DNA of 64,000 nt from Numida meleagris (GCF_002078875.1 NC_034415.1:25693413-25757412), one strand, 5' to 3'. Counted from the first letter of the stretch, positions 25,111 to 37,254 are shown. Numbers and translations are program-made. Notes: a model not told the origin generated them from the letters alone.

Positions 25111-28100
25111 TTCATTAGATGCAAGTAACATCAAAGAAATCAATGCCATCCCCTCTTTATTAGCTTTTAGATTTACAGGGGAAAGTTGTTCAACTTTATT
25201 CCATGATCAAAGAAACATATCCTTTGGTGCCAAGTTTCCAATGTGAATATTTGCATTATACAATTTCTTCCCATTTATTTTTTTTGCTTCTATAATTGTT
25301 CTTGTCAGTAAATGTGTTCGTTACTGGAAAGAGAAACTTAAAACGAACGTAAGCACAACTACAGAAAATTCAGTAAGGCATTAAAGTGAGTATTCCTGGG
25401 AACTGTTTTTGTACTATTTTCCCACCAGTACGTCTTCCAGTGGACAGCTCTACAGAAAGCTCAGGGAGAGAAGGATCCTGGGTCATTTTCCATGGAAATC
25501 CTTGTTTATTTAGCCCACAACCTGCAAGACTGAATGCTGTTTGGCAAGAGATAATTCAGTATCAGGGTCTTCCCTGCCAGAGAATATAATTTGGTTGCTT
25601 GGTTTATGTGAGAAGCCTTGCCTATCTTTTTAAGTATTGAAATAAGTGGTGGTTAAGGGGAGGATTTGAAGCAATTTTGCTTGAAAAAGTGGCCTTTTTC
25701 TAAGAGTAAAGCTGAGCTGCCTCTGGCCCTTTGGAAATCTGAGATGACTGCTTACTTGAAAGAGCTTAAATGTGCACCTATTCTTGGTGGTAAGCCCTGC
25801 ATTTTCATTTACATTCTTGTGATGAAAAAGAAACGTGAGCTCAATTGCAGAGAAGGGCTCTTTCCTCCATTTGCAGAGGGAAGCCAGCAAGGCGAAGAGA
25901 GCCCAGATGTTTTATGGGGTGGCCACTTCCTCTCTGCAGCACTGCGGTATCCCTTTGTGTTCCTAAAAGACAAAGCCCCTTCTCTTCCTCTCACCATCAC
26001 CTGACATCCGTGTAGCAGCTACAACTGCTCCGATAGGAAATGTAATTTCAGCTTTGTTTCGTGCTAAACCAAAGACGTTAAAATGGAGAAATCATCAGTA
26101 TTTGGTCCTCCAAGGAGATATTAAATAGATGCTTAAAATTAGATTAGGAAGCCCTCATTCTAACTCAAATTTCTTTGGTTTAGACCTATTTGGAGGGTTT
26201 GGTAGGGGAGGAGTGCAGGAGTAGAACAAAGGAGCGTACTTACAGCAAGTAAAATCACATCTTAAACATCTGAGAGGCTTCATTCCACCCTGGTGTCATA
26301 AATTTAAACAAACAATGTTGTTACAGATTCATGCATTAAATCAGTTTAGCGATCAGAGACCAATACATCTTCTGTCACCTGTATGATCACACAGACAATT
26401 TATAGTTGCACACGGTACTTTACCAAGAAAGGCAATGACTTACGGAGCGTTATTATATTTCATTCCTACCAAAGCTCAGACGTTGTTCTTTTTGTCATGT
26501 TTTATGTTATCACCCCACTCATCATGGAGAGATACCACTATGTTCTCGTGTCATTCCCCACTGTTTGGAAAAGTTGGCACGCTTTGCTCCAGCTAAATTC
26601 AGATTGATCAGGCAGAAAACATTTTCCAGCACACAACCTGCTCATTGACCTGAAAACAGCATGTTTCACCTCACCCACTGTACCCCAATGCCAAAATAGG
26701 AGCTAGGCACCCTTAGAGTGAGCGAAGAGAAGTAGACTCCTAAAGAACCTCGACCACCTCACCCTGCAGTGGTCTTCACACTTACATACACCTTTTCCTC
26801 TCCACTGACTCATGAGGGGCCCCAGTTTGGCTGTCCACCATGCAAACATCTTCTTCGTATATGGTTAAAGTGGGGGAAGGTGAATCCATTCTAAAAGATC
26901 TGTCTCGTTCATCACATCTGCCAGTTTTAGCCGTGTTTTCTCTAAATGTTAATTCTTCTGGCTACTAGTGGGTTAAATGGAAGCACACGTACTGCTAAGG
27001 CCACAGGTTAGTGCTCTGAGATTTGGCAGGACCTTGCGCTCTTATTGTGTTATTCTGTAGAAATAACTTCACTGTTTGCTGGAAAAGGAAAACAAAACAA
27101 AACATCTGTTTTACTCTTCCCACCAAGAACTCCATTCATTAAACCCTCCTAAAGCTACTGAAGTGAGAGATGATCAAAACAGGAGAACTGCTATAATGTC
27201 TGAAAAGAATTCACAGCCTTCCTGTACCTGAGTAGAATATGAGTCACTGTGTGTTTGGAAAGTGCAGAGACACTGGGAATTAGGTTTTGCAAAAGGCAGC
27301 AAAGAGATGTCAAAGAGAGCAGATGGATTACATTGTGCTTTGCAGATGGGAAGCCGCTCCTCTGTTATCTCCTGAGCTAAAGCTGTTGCTCTGAAATGTG
27401 TTTTCTAGCCCATATTCTGCTGATGCAGTGGTCATTCGCATGGGAAACATTTCAGTCCCCTTGTAACATGTCCAGCACCAAGCCTGAGCATCCTCATGGT
27501 GCCATCCTTAGAAGCAGTGCATGTGAGGGCCGGCAGTGACACGCTGAAGGTGTCTGATAATCCGTGACTCCAAGTGCACAAACAGTTAGATGAACAGTGG
27601 CAATGAGGAGGGAGTCAGGGGATGTAGATCCTACAGGTGTTGAGAAGAATTGTCAAGTCTGTTTTCTTGATGGAGGATTTTTTTTTAAAAACAAAATTAA
27701 TGAAAATAACCATGTGGAGCAGGATCTTTTGCAATGCAGATAGCAGCTGCTCTGTGTGGAGTAGCAAAACAATCTGTAGGTCCTTTTGTTGAAACTTTGA
27801 TGCAGCACATTGAGCCAGTGATGCTGCCACTGACCCCAAGGCAGCAGAGCTCAGGTCCTCCCCAGCACGGTGCCACCAGGAGCATAAGGCACCGCTGAGC
27901 TGCCTCTCTGAGTGCTGTTTAACAGAAGGACATGACCCAAAAGAAATATTCCTCCCATTCCCCGTGCTTAGTATTGAAGTGCCGTGCCCCCAGAAATCAT
28001 GCGGGAAGATTACAACCAGATTTTCACATTGCAGTGTGTTCTGTTTACAAATGGAGCCCAAACTATGCGACTAAATCACAACCCCTTATTAGAGGGAAAG

Positions 28101-28360
28101 GACTGAGATGACGAAGTGCTGTGCACTGTGTGGATGAGCTGGACTCGCCATGCTATGCCTCAGCTAGCTGGCACAGGACTCAGCAGCGTGGGTATCCACC
28201 GTCATTCCATACATAGAAACTTGTAATTGTATGAGTATTTCCCCTCCCTTCTTATTCAGCTGATGAAAACGCACAGATGTGAGGGTGAAAGGTTGTGTGA
28301 GATTCGGGATGTCGCCAGCTCCTTGTAACTTGCCTCCCTGGGCTGATCAAATGTTATTTT

Positions 28361-28380
28361 AATAATAATAATAATAGTAA
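28361..28380. repeat. (AAT)n microsatellite
   Basis: Five to six AAT trinucleotide units followed by an AGTAAT variant. It is a short simple repeat. Confidence 0.85.
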
Positions 28381-28667
28381 TCTTAGCATATTGTAAATTG
28401 AAAAGGAGAGTTTAAGCAAAGGAAGGACGTACCGGGATCCTCCAGGAAGGCACAAGAGATTGAGAGGAGCCTCTCTTCTTCTCCAAATAGAAAAGGCACC
28501 CTGGGTTAAGTGGGGGCTGCTCACTCCTCCTCCCCACCTTGCCCCCTCCATGCCCATTTGCATGGCCATGGCCAGTGCTGACGTTGTACCAGCTGCCTCT
28601 GTGGGACACTGGGGGTTGGAGGTGGTTACCTAGGGCACCTTGCTGCACCAACTCTTGTCCACCTGGC

Positions 28668-28698
28668 TTGCAATTATTCAGTTATTGCAATTATTCAG
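28668..28698. repeat. 14-base direct duplication
   Basis: TTGCAATTATTCAG occurs at 28668-28681 and again at 28685-28698, separated by TTA, giving a 17-base period. It is a minimal tandem duplication, probably from replication slippage. The unit contains a CAATTA core, so it also doubles a homeodomain-like motif. Confidence 0.85.
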
Positions 28699-30089
28699 GA
28701 GCTCCGCTGAATCTTCCCATTGTATTCTTGGACAAAGTGTCAGGCTTGCCCTCAGGAGACTCTATTTCGGCTTCCTTTTCCAACTCAAAAAATGAAGAAA
28801 CGTTATTGTGTTGGTCACACAGTGCTGGGTTTGTCCCTTTCTTGACACACATGATTATATTCTGTTACTGGTTTGTAGATACCTTAAATCTGGCAGGGAA
28901 TGACTGAAGTACGGACATATGGTTAAGAGAGTAAAAGAGTCCAAACCTTTCCAAGCATTAGCTGAATTTCATCCAAAATTCCATTAAGATACATTCTGAA
29001 ATAATGTGGAAAAAGAGGAGGATTTTTTTTCCATAGGCATTTATGTGTTCTTTGGTGTCTTAGTGTCATCATGATCCTTAGCTCAAATCCCTCCAGTTCA
29101 CACACTCGGCACAAACTCTGTGTTGACTTGGTGCCACAACTGAGATCTATTCAGGGAACTTTAATTTCATGGACCCTCAAACCTAACACTTCCAAATTAA
29201 CACCAATTGTGGTTAGTCTCTTCATATGCACTCCCTTTAGATATCCATTTCTGGCTGTGTGCAACTGCCGACAGGAAAAATGTGTTAGGATGATTTAACT
29301 CTAACCTCACCCAACTGAAAGATGTTTCAGATCATTGGTACTTTGATGGGGGCCTGGACGCTGATGAGTAAATAGGGACAATTTGGAGAAAAGCCTCTAA
29401 TGCTGTCATCCCTCAAGCCCCGTCCCTGATCACTGGGGCTGCAGTGACTGGGCTGCATCACAAACCAGCCTTACTTCCCCACATCCTATTCTGGCACCTT
29501 GAAAAGGTCAGAAGGACGCACCCTTCCTCCTAAGCACCTCAGTGGAAATTGTACAAGGCAGTTCACTATGGGCTGTTAAGTCTTCAGAGAAAATTAGGAG
29601 GTAGCTGAGTCATTGCTTATGTTGTTAACTTCCAAGAAATCCTCATTGGATGAGCTGGTAGCGATTCAGAATTACTTGATTTCAAGAATATTAGAAGGAT
29701 CCATTCTGTTTTTCCTGTTTTTCTCCAAGATGCACTGCTTGAGCAACAAGAATAATAACACCAAGAGAGGCAAATGGCATTTGGTCGTCATGCAGATACA
29801 CAAAGACTTAAGCATCTATCTTTTTTTGCAGTTGAGGTGAGGTAGAGAAATGCATTGCAATCAGTCTCTGCTCCCCACCTGGAAGGCAAGGAGACATTGC
29901 TGCATCTGTGCCTGATTTGCCTGTGCCCCAAGAAGGAAATTGTATTTCTGAAGGGTTTTGCATTCAGGTCAAGGTTTTCTTTTTTATTCCAAGCTAGTGA
30001 GATTTTGCTGGAGCTCCTCTACCAGACCTGAATGCTGGATGCCTCCAGATAGTTTCACTTGCAAGCCACGGAGAAGATAGAATAACTGT

Positions 30090-30330
30090 AACTTATTTTG
30101 TGCTTATTTTTTTTTGTTTTTTTTTAAACATATTTTGTTCTTCCTTTAATTTGAAGATGATATTTTTTTTTCCTGAAAAAAGTGACTTCAATTTTTTTTC
30201 TTAAAGACTATGAAAATGGCAATCCAAATCTGAAAATTTTAGCAGGATTGTTAATATATAGTCGTATGAAAGAGATCAGCCAATCTGCTGATGAACTTTT
30301 TTTTTCAGATTTTTTTTTCTGGTTTGGCAG
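30090..30330. repeat. T-rich low-complexity block
   Basis: Several T7-T9 runs are separated by short mixed sequence on the plus strand, including around 30108-30125, 30163-30172, 30191-30200 and 30297-30320. No element boundaries or flanking duplications are visible. It may be degenerate low-complexity DNA or the remnant of an old poly(T)-bearing insert. Confidence 0.6.
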
Positions 30331-30669
30331 CTGAATTAAAAAAAATAAAATAATTCCTTGCACAGCTCTTGATAATGTGTTTCAAAAATAGTCCAAGGGG
30401 ATACATTCACACAGAAACAGATTCTCTTTCATTTTTTGAGCCATCCAATAGTGAGGGGAAAAAGAGACCAGAACCTCCTCCAAGTTTCCTCTGCAGCTCC
30501 TCTTTGAACGAGGGGAAACACATTTCTGACCGCATTACATGTTTTAGTTGGACACCACTGAATACAAGGCTTCTGCTGAAATGCAGGACACCACCCGACC
30601 AACGTTCAAAGTTGGGCAACCAGCCATGATTATTTGTAAAATAAAATGAATCCAAAAGCTGTCATGAGA

Positions 30670-30748
30670 ACTACTGGTGATAGGTGGACAGTTGGACTGG
30701 ATGATCTTGTAGGTCTTTTCCAACCTTGATGATGCTATGATTCTATGA
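30670..30748 (+). mobile_element. CR1 LINE 3' end (truncated)
   Basis: GTTGGACTGGATGATCTTG, AGGTCTTTTCCAACCTTGA and a terminal ATGCTATGATTCTATGA identify the plus-strand CR1 tail. About 80 bases of the 3' untranslated region are present and the ATTCTATGA repeats mark the 3' boundary at about 30748. This copy belongs to the 'ggtcttttccaacctt' tail type. Confidence 0.92.
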
Positions 30749-31174
30749 GAGCAAATGCAGTGGTAACTTGGAGCATCTGCCTGGTTGAAAACACCCTCCT
30801 GCCTCATTTGCCCTAGGATTTGCCTTCCCTTTGTACAATAGCTGGAATGTAGGTGCATGAGGACTTTGGCTTGGGTTTCTGAGTGTCCTGCTTTTTCTTC
30901 AGCTTCCCGGCCTGCACCACATTGTGTCCTGCTGAAGCTGAGTCCTTGGGGGAAAATCATGGCCGTGATGTCTCTTAATGTAGGGACCCTTAACTTTCTT
31001 CTTCTTTTGACTGGTATGGACATCTTCTGCTAAGATCACGGTAGATTTTTTATGCTGTGAAATACATAATTGCATTCACACTCTCTGGTTGAAGCAAGCA
31101 GCTGTCAGTTAGCCTGCAAGATTCCCATATCCACTGAGGATTCAACTAGCAGAGCACCCAGGGATGCAGGAGCA
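30749..31174. other. Spacer between two plus-strand CR1 fragments
   Basis: About 425 bases of mixed sequence. A 159-codon minus frame at 30544-31023 runs through part of it, but that frame also reads antisense through the CR1 tail at 30670-30748, which argues strongly that it is not a host gene. Confidence 0.6.
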
Positions 31175-31325
31175 GAGATTTGAACACCCTGGAGGCATTC
31201 AAGGCCAGGCTAGATGGGACCTTGGGCAGCCTTGGGTGGCAACCAGCTCTCAGCAGTGGTTGGAACTAGATGATCTTTAAGGTCCCTTCCAGCCCAAGCC
31301 ATTCTGTGATTCTATAATTCTATGA
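31175..31325 (+). mobile_element. CR1 LINE 3' UTR fragment
   Basis: The segment includes CTGGAGGCATTCAAGGCCAG, CTAGATGGGACCTTGGGCAG, TTGGAACTAGATGATCTTTA, AGGTCCCTTCCAGCCC and a terminal TTCTGTGATTCTATAATTC. This is the standard order of the CR1 3' end from the last coding bases to the terminal repeats. It is of the 'ggtcccttccaaccc' tail type. The 5' truncation lies near 31175. Confidence 0.93.
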
Positions 31326-32156
31326 TTTCCTGCTTTCCCCACCTCATATCATCATCTGCCACCACATCAGTCAAGTGTGGCTATGTAACTGGGTGGGAAA
31401 AAAAATCCATTTTTAAAAAGGCAACAGCAAATATTTGTACTTCGTTCCATGCCCAGGAGTTGGTCATACCTGAAACTTTCTACCCAGGTCTGGTTTGGAC
31501 AACAGAACACATTTTGTGCCATGCAAACCTCCCTGAGACAGGGAAACCATCTGCTGAGGCCAAGAGGATCTGGGAGAACAGTACTGCATCACCTGCAGCT
31601 GCCCAGATGCCAACCACTGAGACTATAACTGATGCAAGGCCAGCACTGGTCCAAATGAGGTGTGTGAACCGTCCCACCCCACGCCTCCTCACAGCCAGTC
31701 CTACAAAATCCTCCTTAGGTTTGAACTCAAATGATGGTTTGCACTGTAACCAGAGCTGAAGCAGCTTGCCAAAATACAAGGCTTAGCACTTAAGAAAAAT
31801 GCTTCGTCCCTCTCTTCTTTCTCCATTTGGCTGGTGGGAGGAGAGCTGCCTGGCTGCAGTTAGTGCTGGCAGCGATGCGGGGCAGTTTCTTCCATGGGCT
31901 GTGTGAAGCCCCGCTTCCCCCACGCACTGGGAATCAAAGAGCCGGAAAGGCTCTTAGTGCTGCCAGAGCCAACCCGCACGCGGCCTTCCCTTTGGAGTTG
32001 CTCAGCTCCTGTGCTTTCTTTGGCCCCGTCCTCTGCTCCTTGCTGCTGCTCGCATGCTGTGGGCACGCTCCAAGGATCTCTACCCACCACCACGGCCACC
32101 GGGCTCTTGTCATCACCTCCCTGATGGACCAGAGCTTGTGGTCCTGATGTAGGAAA
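31326..32156. other. Low-copy spacer between CR1 fragments
   Basis: About 830 bases. A plus-strand frame of 145 codons begins inside the preceding CR1 terminal repeat (31322) and runs to 31759. Its composition is not obviously noncoding, but its ATG comes from the retrotransposon tail and no domain is recognised, so I do not call a gene. GC content is higher around 31,850-32,110, with CTG and CCC clusters and overlapping open frames on both strands. Confidence 0.55.
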
Positions 32157-32235
32157 GTCATAGAAGCATAGAATGGCTTAGGTTGGAAGGGACCTTAAAG
32201 AGCATTGAGCTCCAACCCCCGCACTCATGGGGCCA
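32157..32235 (-). mobile_element. CR1 LINE 3' end (truncated)
   Basis: TCATAGAAGCATAGAATGG, CTTAGGTTGGAAGGGACC and GAGCTCCAACCCCC in that order are the reversed CR1 tail of the 'ttggaagggacctta' type. About 80 bases remain, limited to the 3' untranslated region. Confidence 0.92.
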
Positions 32236-33460
32236 AAATCTCAATGCAGAACTGTAGCGCAAAACTCATGAAGTGATGGGTGAAAGCACGGTGAATCCCT
32301 GGTGCTTGCACTGATGTGCACGAAATAACACACAACATCATTCTGCAACACAAAGATTGCTTCCAAGTGTGCCGGTCCTTGTTATAGCTGTGACTACAAG
32401 CCTGTGTGTGGGAGGGATTGGCAAAAGAGCAGCTTTTGGCTAAAACTTCAGCAAACTCATTATAGGATAAAGAAGAGTAAGGTCGTTGTTACAGGCCACT
32501 TTTTACAGTATCTGATTTCTGGATCCGTTGAGACGTGCATGTATTTCCATTACAGCTAACATAAAAACATCCCGCGGTCACCTTGGAGCAGGCCTTCATG
32601 AGTACTGAGAAAAACCATGTCCATCGGTGGGAGATTTACCTCTTGGTAACAGATGCCAACAGCAAAAAGCAGTGATGTGGTGTGCTCATGGTGCAGATGC
32701 TCAGAGAGCAGCAGGACCCGTTGGCCATGGGATGCTCTGCCCCTGGCACTGAGCACTAGAACCAGAGGTGGGGAATTGGCACCTAAGGCTCAACTAGGCA
32801 AGTCGTGCTGCTCCCTTCACTGCACTGAGCCTTCAGTAAGACCTATTCTATTGTAACTGGTGAACCAACTGTTCCACAGGTGTCATGCTGCACGTTTTTA
32901 AGAATAATAGCAGTTGTTTGGCTTGGGGCTTCCTCTCTGAAGGAAACAGATCCAACATAATTCTATGTGTATATGGCTGCTTTAAAAAATATGCTTGTGT
33001 ATGCTGTAAATATAGAACATTTTCCTGGCCTTAAGGATGTGGATTTACCTGAAAATGTTGCTGCAGTGTGAAATTTCATAATCCTTTTCTTAAGTGGAAA
33101 ACAAGGAAATTTTAATAAGCTCTTGATATTAAAAAAAAGTCACAGAGTTGTCTGCAACACAAAGCTTTGCAACTGTTGTTATTCACTTCACCAACAGTTT
33201 GAAAGAAGTGGTGTGCAGGGGTGTGGGAAAAAGAGCTTTGTGGTTTTTGGTTTCATCTCTGCCTGTGAATCACTTTGCAGTCTTGGGCAAGTGGCTTAAC
33301 CTCTTTGGGACTCTATCGGTTTAGCTGTGCAGTGAAATGAGCAATGTTCCATGGACCTTGTTCAAAGGGATGCTTGAAAATACCATGGGAGCTGAGAATT
33401 CCCTGAAGAAGGATGGCACGTAGATGTTATACATATTTTAAGAATATTGTATGCCTGTAG
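32236..33460. other. Low-copy non-coding sequence
   Basis: About 1.2 kb of mixed sequence between CR1 fragments. I see no gene, RNA or repeat in it. Confidence 0.5.
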
Positions 33461-33987
33461 CTAGTGGTGTTCCTCTGGGATCAGTACTGGGTCTGGTCTT
33501 GTCCAACGTCATCAGTGACCTGGAGGAAGGGGTAGAGTGCACCCTCAGCAAGTTTGCTGATGTGAAGCTGGGAGGAGTGGCCGGCACACCAGGAGGCTGT
33601 GCTGCCATTCAGTGGGACCTGGAGAGATGAGTGGAGAGGAATCTGATGAGGTTCAACAAGGACAAGTGTAGAGTCTTGTACCTGGAGACGAATAACTGCA
33701 CGCATCAGTATGGGTTAGGGGCTGACCTGCTGGGAAGGAGCTCTGCAGAGAAGGAGCTGGGTGTCCTGGTGGCCAGCAGGTTGGCCAGCAGTGTGCCCTA
33801 GTGGCCAAGAAGGCCAGTGGTATCCTAGAGTGCATTACAAAGAGTGTGGCAAGCAGGGCGAGGGAGGTGATCCTCCCCCCCTGCTCTGCCCTACTGTCAG
33901 GAACCTTCTTTAGCAGGGATTTGGACTCGATGATCTCCTGAGGTCCCTTCCAAACCTTACAGTTCTGTGATTCTGTGACTCTGTGAT
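33461..33987 (+). mobile_element. CR1 LINE, internally deleted, with RT remnant
   Basis: The start encodes the CR1 reverse transcriptase block [20 protein letters not shown], then [13 protein letters not shown]. The first corresponds to the conserved GVPQGSVLGP-like block of non-LTR reverse transcriptases, the second to the FADD catalytic block. Here the second catalytic Asp is replaced by Val (GAT GTG), and an in-frame TGA follows about 26 codons after the FAD block, so the enzyme is dead. Homology continues to about 33890 (CTGCTCTGCCCT) and then jumps to the 3' tail (GGATTTGGACTCGATGATCT and TTCTGTGATTCTGTG). This implies an internal deletion of several hundred bases covering the RT C-terminus and part of the 3' untranslated region. 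Confidence 0.93.
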
Positions 33988-34782
33988 TATACTGGCTGGA
34001 GTATCACAGCTTTTTATACTTCCAGAAATCCAGATGTGCTACATGAAAAGGGTGTTATTGTTACATACGTATGAATTTTTCTTCCTCAGAGGCAAACAAC
34101 GGAACATCTTCCAGACAGGGACCGGGATCCTGACAGCCTCATCAGGCAGACTCCCACTGAAGCCAGCTAGAGCTTTGCCTGAGCTAGAATTTGGCTCTTT
34201 GTGAGTTATCCAACACAATCCATTGACTCTTTAACCCATAAATTGTCAAACTCAATTATTTCCAGCTAAGCAGATGGCTGAAAACAAATAACCTGTAAGA
34301 TAAGGTACTCTGGCTCCAGTTTTAAGTAAAATTAAAGTTTGCTAAACACAAGTGTTACAGTTACATAAATAACAAAAGAAGAAATCACCAGTGAAGCCAA
34401 AAAACGTTTTTCTGCAAAAACAGAGAGGATCAATTTCTCCAGTTTAGTATTACCAAACTTGGCAGTAATTCACATTTGAAGTATAATGATGTCATCTGGT
34501 TGGCCTTTTCCCATCGCAAACAGTAAATCTTAAAATCTGGAGAGATCTTTTATTTGGTTATTCATATTGTACTGCATCAAGGGGTTACAACACATGTGCC
34601 TGGGCTTATTAAAATCATCTGGAAGAGAGGAGCTCGTTTAAAGGCACAGTACTTGAGACAACTCTGTTTTTCCTGGAGACTTCTTTTCTGATGTCAGCTG
34701 CACTTACAGCCATAAACTCACCACCACTGGTGTCTCAATGAGAGAGTTTGTTTTTTTGGAGTGCCTTTTTGTAGCATCTGAA
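33988..34782. other. AT-rich low-copy spacer
   Basis: About 800 bases between two long CR1 fragments. The stretch 34240-34640 is AT-rich and mostly free of simple repeats. No gene or RNA is recognised. Confidence 0.5.
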
Positions 34783-35660
34783 TCATAGAATAATGGAATC
34801 ATAGAATGGCTTGTGTTGGAAGGGAACTCAAGGATGATCAGGTTCCAACCCCCTGCCGCAGGCAGGGTTGCCAACTGCTAGATTAAGTACTAGATCAGAT
34901 TGCCCAGGGCCCCATCCGACCTGGCCTTGGAACACCTCCAGGGATGGGGCATTCACAACCCCTCTGGGCAGCCTGTTCCAGCACCTCACCACCCTCTCAG
35001 TGAAAAACTTCCCCTCACATCTAATCTAAATCTTTCCTCCTTTAGTTTAAAACCATTCCCCCTTGTTCTCTCACCGTCTACCCATATAAAAATTTGTTTT
35101 CCCTCATGTTTATAATCTTCCTTTAAATATTGAAAGGCCATAATGAGGTCTCCCCACAGATTTCTCTTCTCCAGATTGAATGAGCCCAGCTCCCTCAGCC
35201 TGTCTACATAGGAGAGGTGCTCCAGCCCTCTGATCATCTTGGTGGCCTTCCTCTGGACCCTCTCCAACAGCTCCACATCTTTCCTGTGCTGGGGGTCCCA
35301 GATCTGGATGCAGTACTCCAGGTGGGGCCTCACGAGGGCAGAGCAGAGCAGGACAATCACCTCCGTGTCCCTGCTGGCCACCCCTCTTCTAATGGAGCCC
35401 AGGATACCGCCGGCCTTCTGGGCTGTAAGCACACACTGCTGGCTCATATTAAGTTTTTCATCCACCAGGACCCCTAAGTCTTTCTCAGCAGGGCTACTGT
35501 CAAAGAATTCTTTTCCCAGTCTGTACACATACCTGGGATTACCCTGACCCAAGTGCAAAACCTTGAGCTTTGCTTTGCTGAACCTCAGTAAATTCACATG
35601 GACCCACCTTTCAAGTTTATCAAGGTCCCCCTGGGTGGCATCCCTTCCTTCTGCTGTATC
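34783..35660 (-). mobile_element. CR1 LINE, 5'-truncated, about 0.88 kb
   Basis: Reading the minus strand, the copy starts in ORF2 just after the catalytic region ([17 protein letters not shown]), passes through the rest of the reverse transcriptase C-terminal domain, then the 3' untranslated region, and ends with ATTCTATGATTCCATTATTC. It is the longest and best-preserved CR1 in the window. The 5' truncation falls near 35660. Endonuclease and most of the reverse transcriptase are missing, so it cannot move by itself. Confidence 0.96.
34986..35660 (-). pseudogene. CR1 ORF2 C-terminal remnant (reverse transcriptase thumb/tail)
   Basis: An open frame of about 224 CR1-related codons, inside a 235-codon frame starting at 35693 in non-CR1 flank, encodes the C-terminal part of CR1 ORF2. 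Motifs within the 235-codon frame are HLGQGNP at 47-53, [12 protein letters not shown] at 70-81, [10 protein letters not shown] at 119-128, [12 protein letters not shown] at 143-154 and [14 protein letters not shown] at 214-227, all typical of the CR1 family after the FADD catalytic block. There are no premature stops across this span. That suggests a moderately young insertion, or luck, rather than function, because the N-terminal endonuclease and the catalytic palm are absent. The apparent ATG lies in flanking DNA and is accidental. The frame ends at a stop after SLRGW, where the normal CR1 C-terminus would continue, so the end is probably frameshifted. Confidence 0.93.
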
Positions 35661-36275
35661 TAGAAATAGATGCTCTAAGCCATGGACTTGCATCCATCAT
35701 CCAGGGGGCCAGCCATGCACTATGCCTTTCTTCTCTGCGGAGGGCTTAAACCATCATGGTAAATGCCTTAGTTGGCTTTTGAATGGAAAGTTACAACCTT
35801 CTGCTGCTTAAGTTCACAAAAAACCTTCCGTTTTTGGGAACAGGCATGTTGTTTTGCTCTTGCCAGCCAGATCTCTTGCTCCCACAACCAATTTCATCAC
35901 AGCTAGGCCACACGTTTGCTGTGGTGCAATGAGCAAATAGCAGTCTGGACTTCTGCAGGGCCTACAGTGCCTTCGGCTGGGCTGCTCCTCCCCTGCTCTC
36001 CCAAAGTTCCAAAGCCTTCTTTCTCCTTCTCATTTTGTTTACGTTCCTGAGGTTTACGTTGTTTGGGGTTTGGTCGGGGCTGCTGGCTGTTTTTCCTGGA
36101 AAAAGCCACGGTGGAGCGCTGGACGTCCTCGCTGTGCTTCTTCGTGGAACATTCCCCTGCTGGAGATCACTTTGTGTTTCTTAAAAAACATGGAACCAGC
36201 CCAGCAGTACCAAGCAGCCTGATAATTATGGTCAGTGGATTCCTTGTTGTAGATCCATGCAGCACCCAATTATGA
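35661..36275. other. Low-copy spacer between CR1 copies
   Basis: About 600 bases of mixed sequence. Overlapping short frames occur on both strands around 35,900-36,270 without recognisable domains. Nothing else is supported. Confidence 0.5.
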
Positions 36276-36495
36276 CAGGTTGGTTATTAGGAAAAATTTC
36301 TTCTCAGAAAGAGTGGTGATGCATTGGTGCAGGCTGCCCAGGGAGGTGGTGGGGTCACCATCCCTGGAGGTATTCAAGAACCATGGAGATGTGGCACTGA
36401 GGGACGTGGTTGCTGGATGTGATGGAGATGGGATGACTAGATAACTAGTTGGACTAGATGATCTTGGAGGTCTTTTTCAACTTGTGTGGTTCTCT
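36276..36495 (+). mobile_element. CR1 LINE 3' fragment
   Basis: TTGGTTATTAGGAAAAATTT, TCAGAAAGAGTGGTGATGCA, GGCTGCCCAGGGAGGTGGTG, TCCCTGGAGGTATTCAAGAA and GTTGGACTAGATGATCTTGG follow the normal order of the final ORF2 codons and 3' untranslated region of CR1. The tail is of the 'ggtctttttcaac' type and the terminal repeats have decayed to TGTGGTTCTCTG. About 220 bases are present. Confidence 0.95.
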
Positions 36496-37254
36496 GCCCG
36501 TACACTGTATTTTCTCCATTTACTTAACATTACAGCGTGTTTGCACTGGTGATCTTTGCCCTGGCTCCTCCTTGATCCCCTCTGTGTTGGCTTCTTCCAA
36601 CGTGAGTGCAGAGAGGTTTTTCTGGTTTATTAAATCTCCTCCTGGTATGAGAGAAAGGCCCATTTTGTAACTTGGCCAGGTAGGAAAGTTTAACATTGAA
36701 ATACCCTCATGAAACTTTGCTGAACTCTTCTGCAGAACTGTGATCAAAATACTTGCAGCCAATTGTGAACTCTCAACAGCAGCTTATTAGACAGCACACC
36801 AGAGATTGCCAGGTACTAAAAATCATCCCATAGCTGGAATTAGAAGTGGAAAAAAACCCAAACCACCCTACACATTTTTTTCTCATATCTGGAGAAGGGA
36901 ACAGTGGCCAACACCTGAAAATGTAAAACAAACTCATTTGAGAATGCCCTTTCATTCTTTTCCCCAAGTGTTTGGCATGATGTGACAACTGGAAAAAGCT
37001 CGCTTCAGCTTTGAAATCAGCCAGTGGTTCCTCACGTTGGACACCACCATGAAAACAACATTTCGGAGTTTGTGGTGGGTCACTTCAATGGACAGTTCAG
37101 GGCAGTGGGTGAAACTGTAAGATCTGCCACCAGAAGTCTCACTCGGGTCATTTCCTGATTTTCCAAGTAGCTATATGCGCTAATGCTCATTGAGGAGTAC
37201 TCTGAATGCATTTCTGCCCACAGGAAGCATTCCTACATCATCCAAACTCATTTT
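36496..37254. other. Low-copy spacer
   Basis: About 760 bases of mixed sequence with no recognised gene, RNA or repeat. Confidence 0.5.

Larger units (their letters stand above)
25111..30669. other. Low-copy non-coding sequence
   Basis: No gene recognised. It contains an AAT microsatellite (28361-28380), a 14-base direct duplication (28668-28698) and a T-rich block (about 30090-30330). The plus frame at 25666-26004 and the minus frame at 27615-28061 are long but have no recognisable domain; the latter includes a Lys/Phe stretch from a poly(T) run. Nothing else can be supported. Confidence 0.55.

Noticed and set aside
30544..31023. 159-codon minus-strand open frame
   Set aside because: It runs antisense through a CR1 3' tail at 30670-30748, so it is not an independent gene.
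31322..31759. 145-codon plus-strand open frame
   Set aside because: Its start codon is supplied by the terminal repeat of a CR1 copy and no domain is visible downstream.
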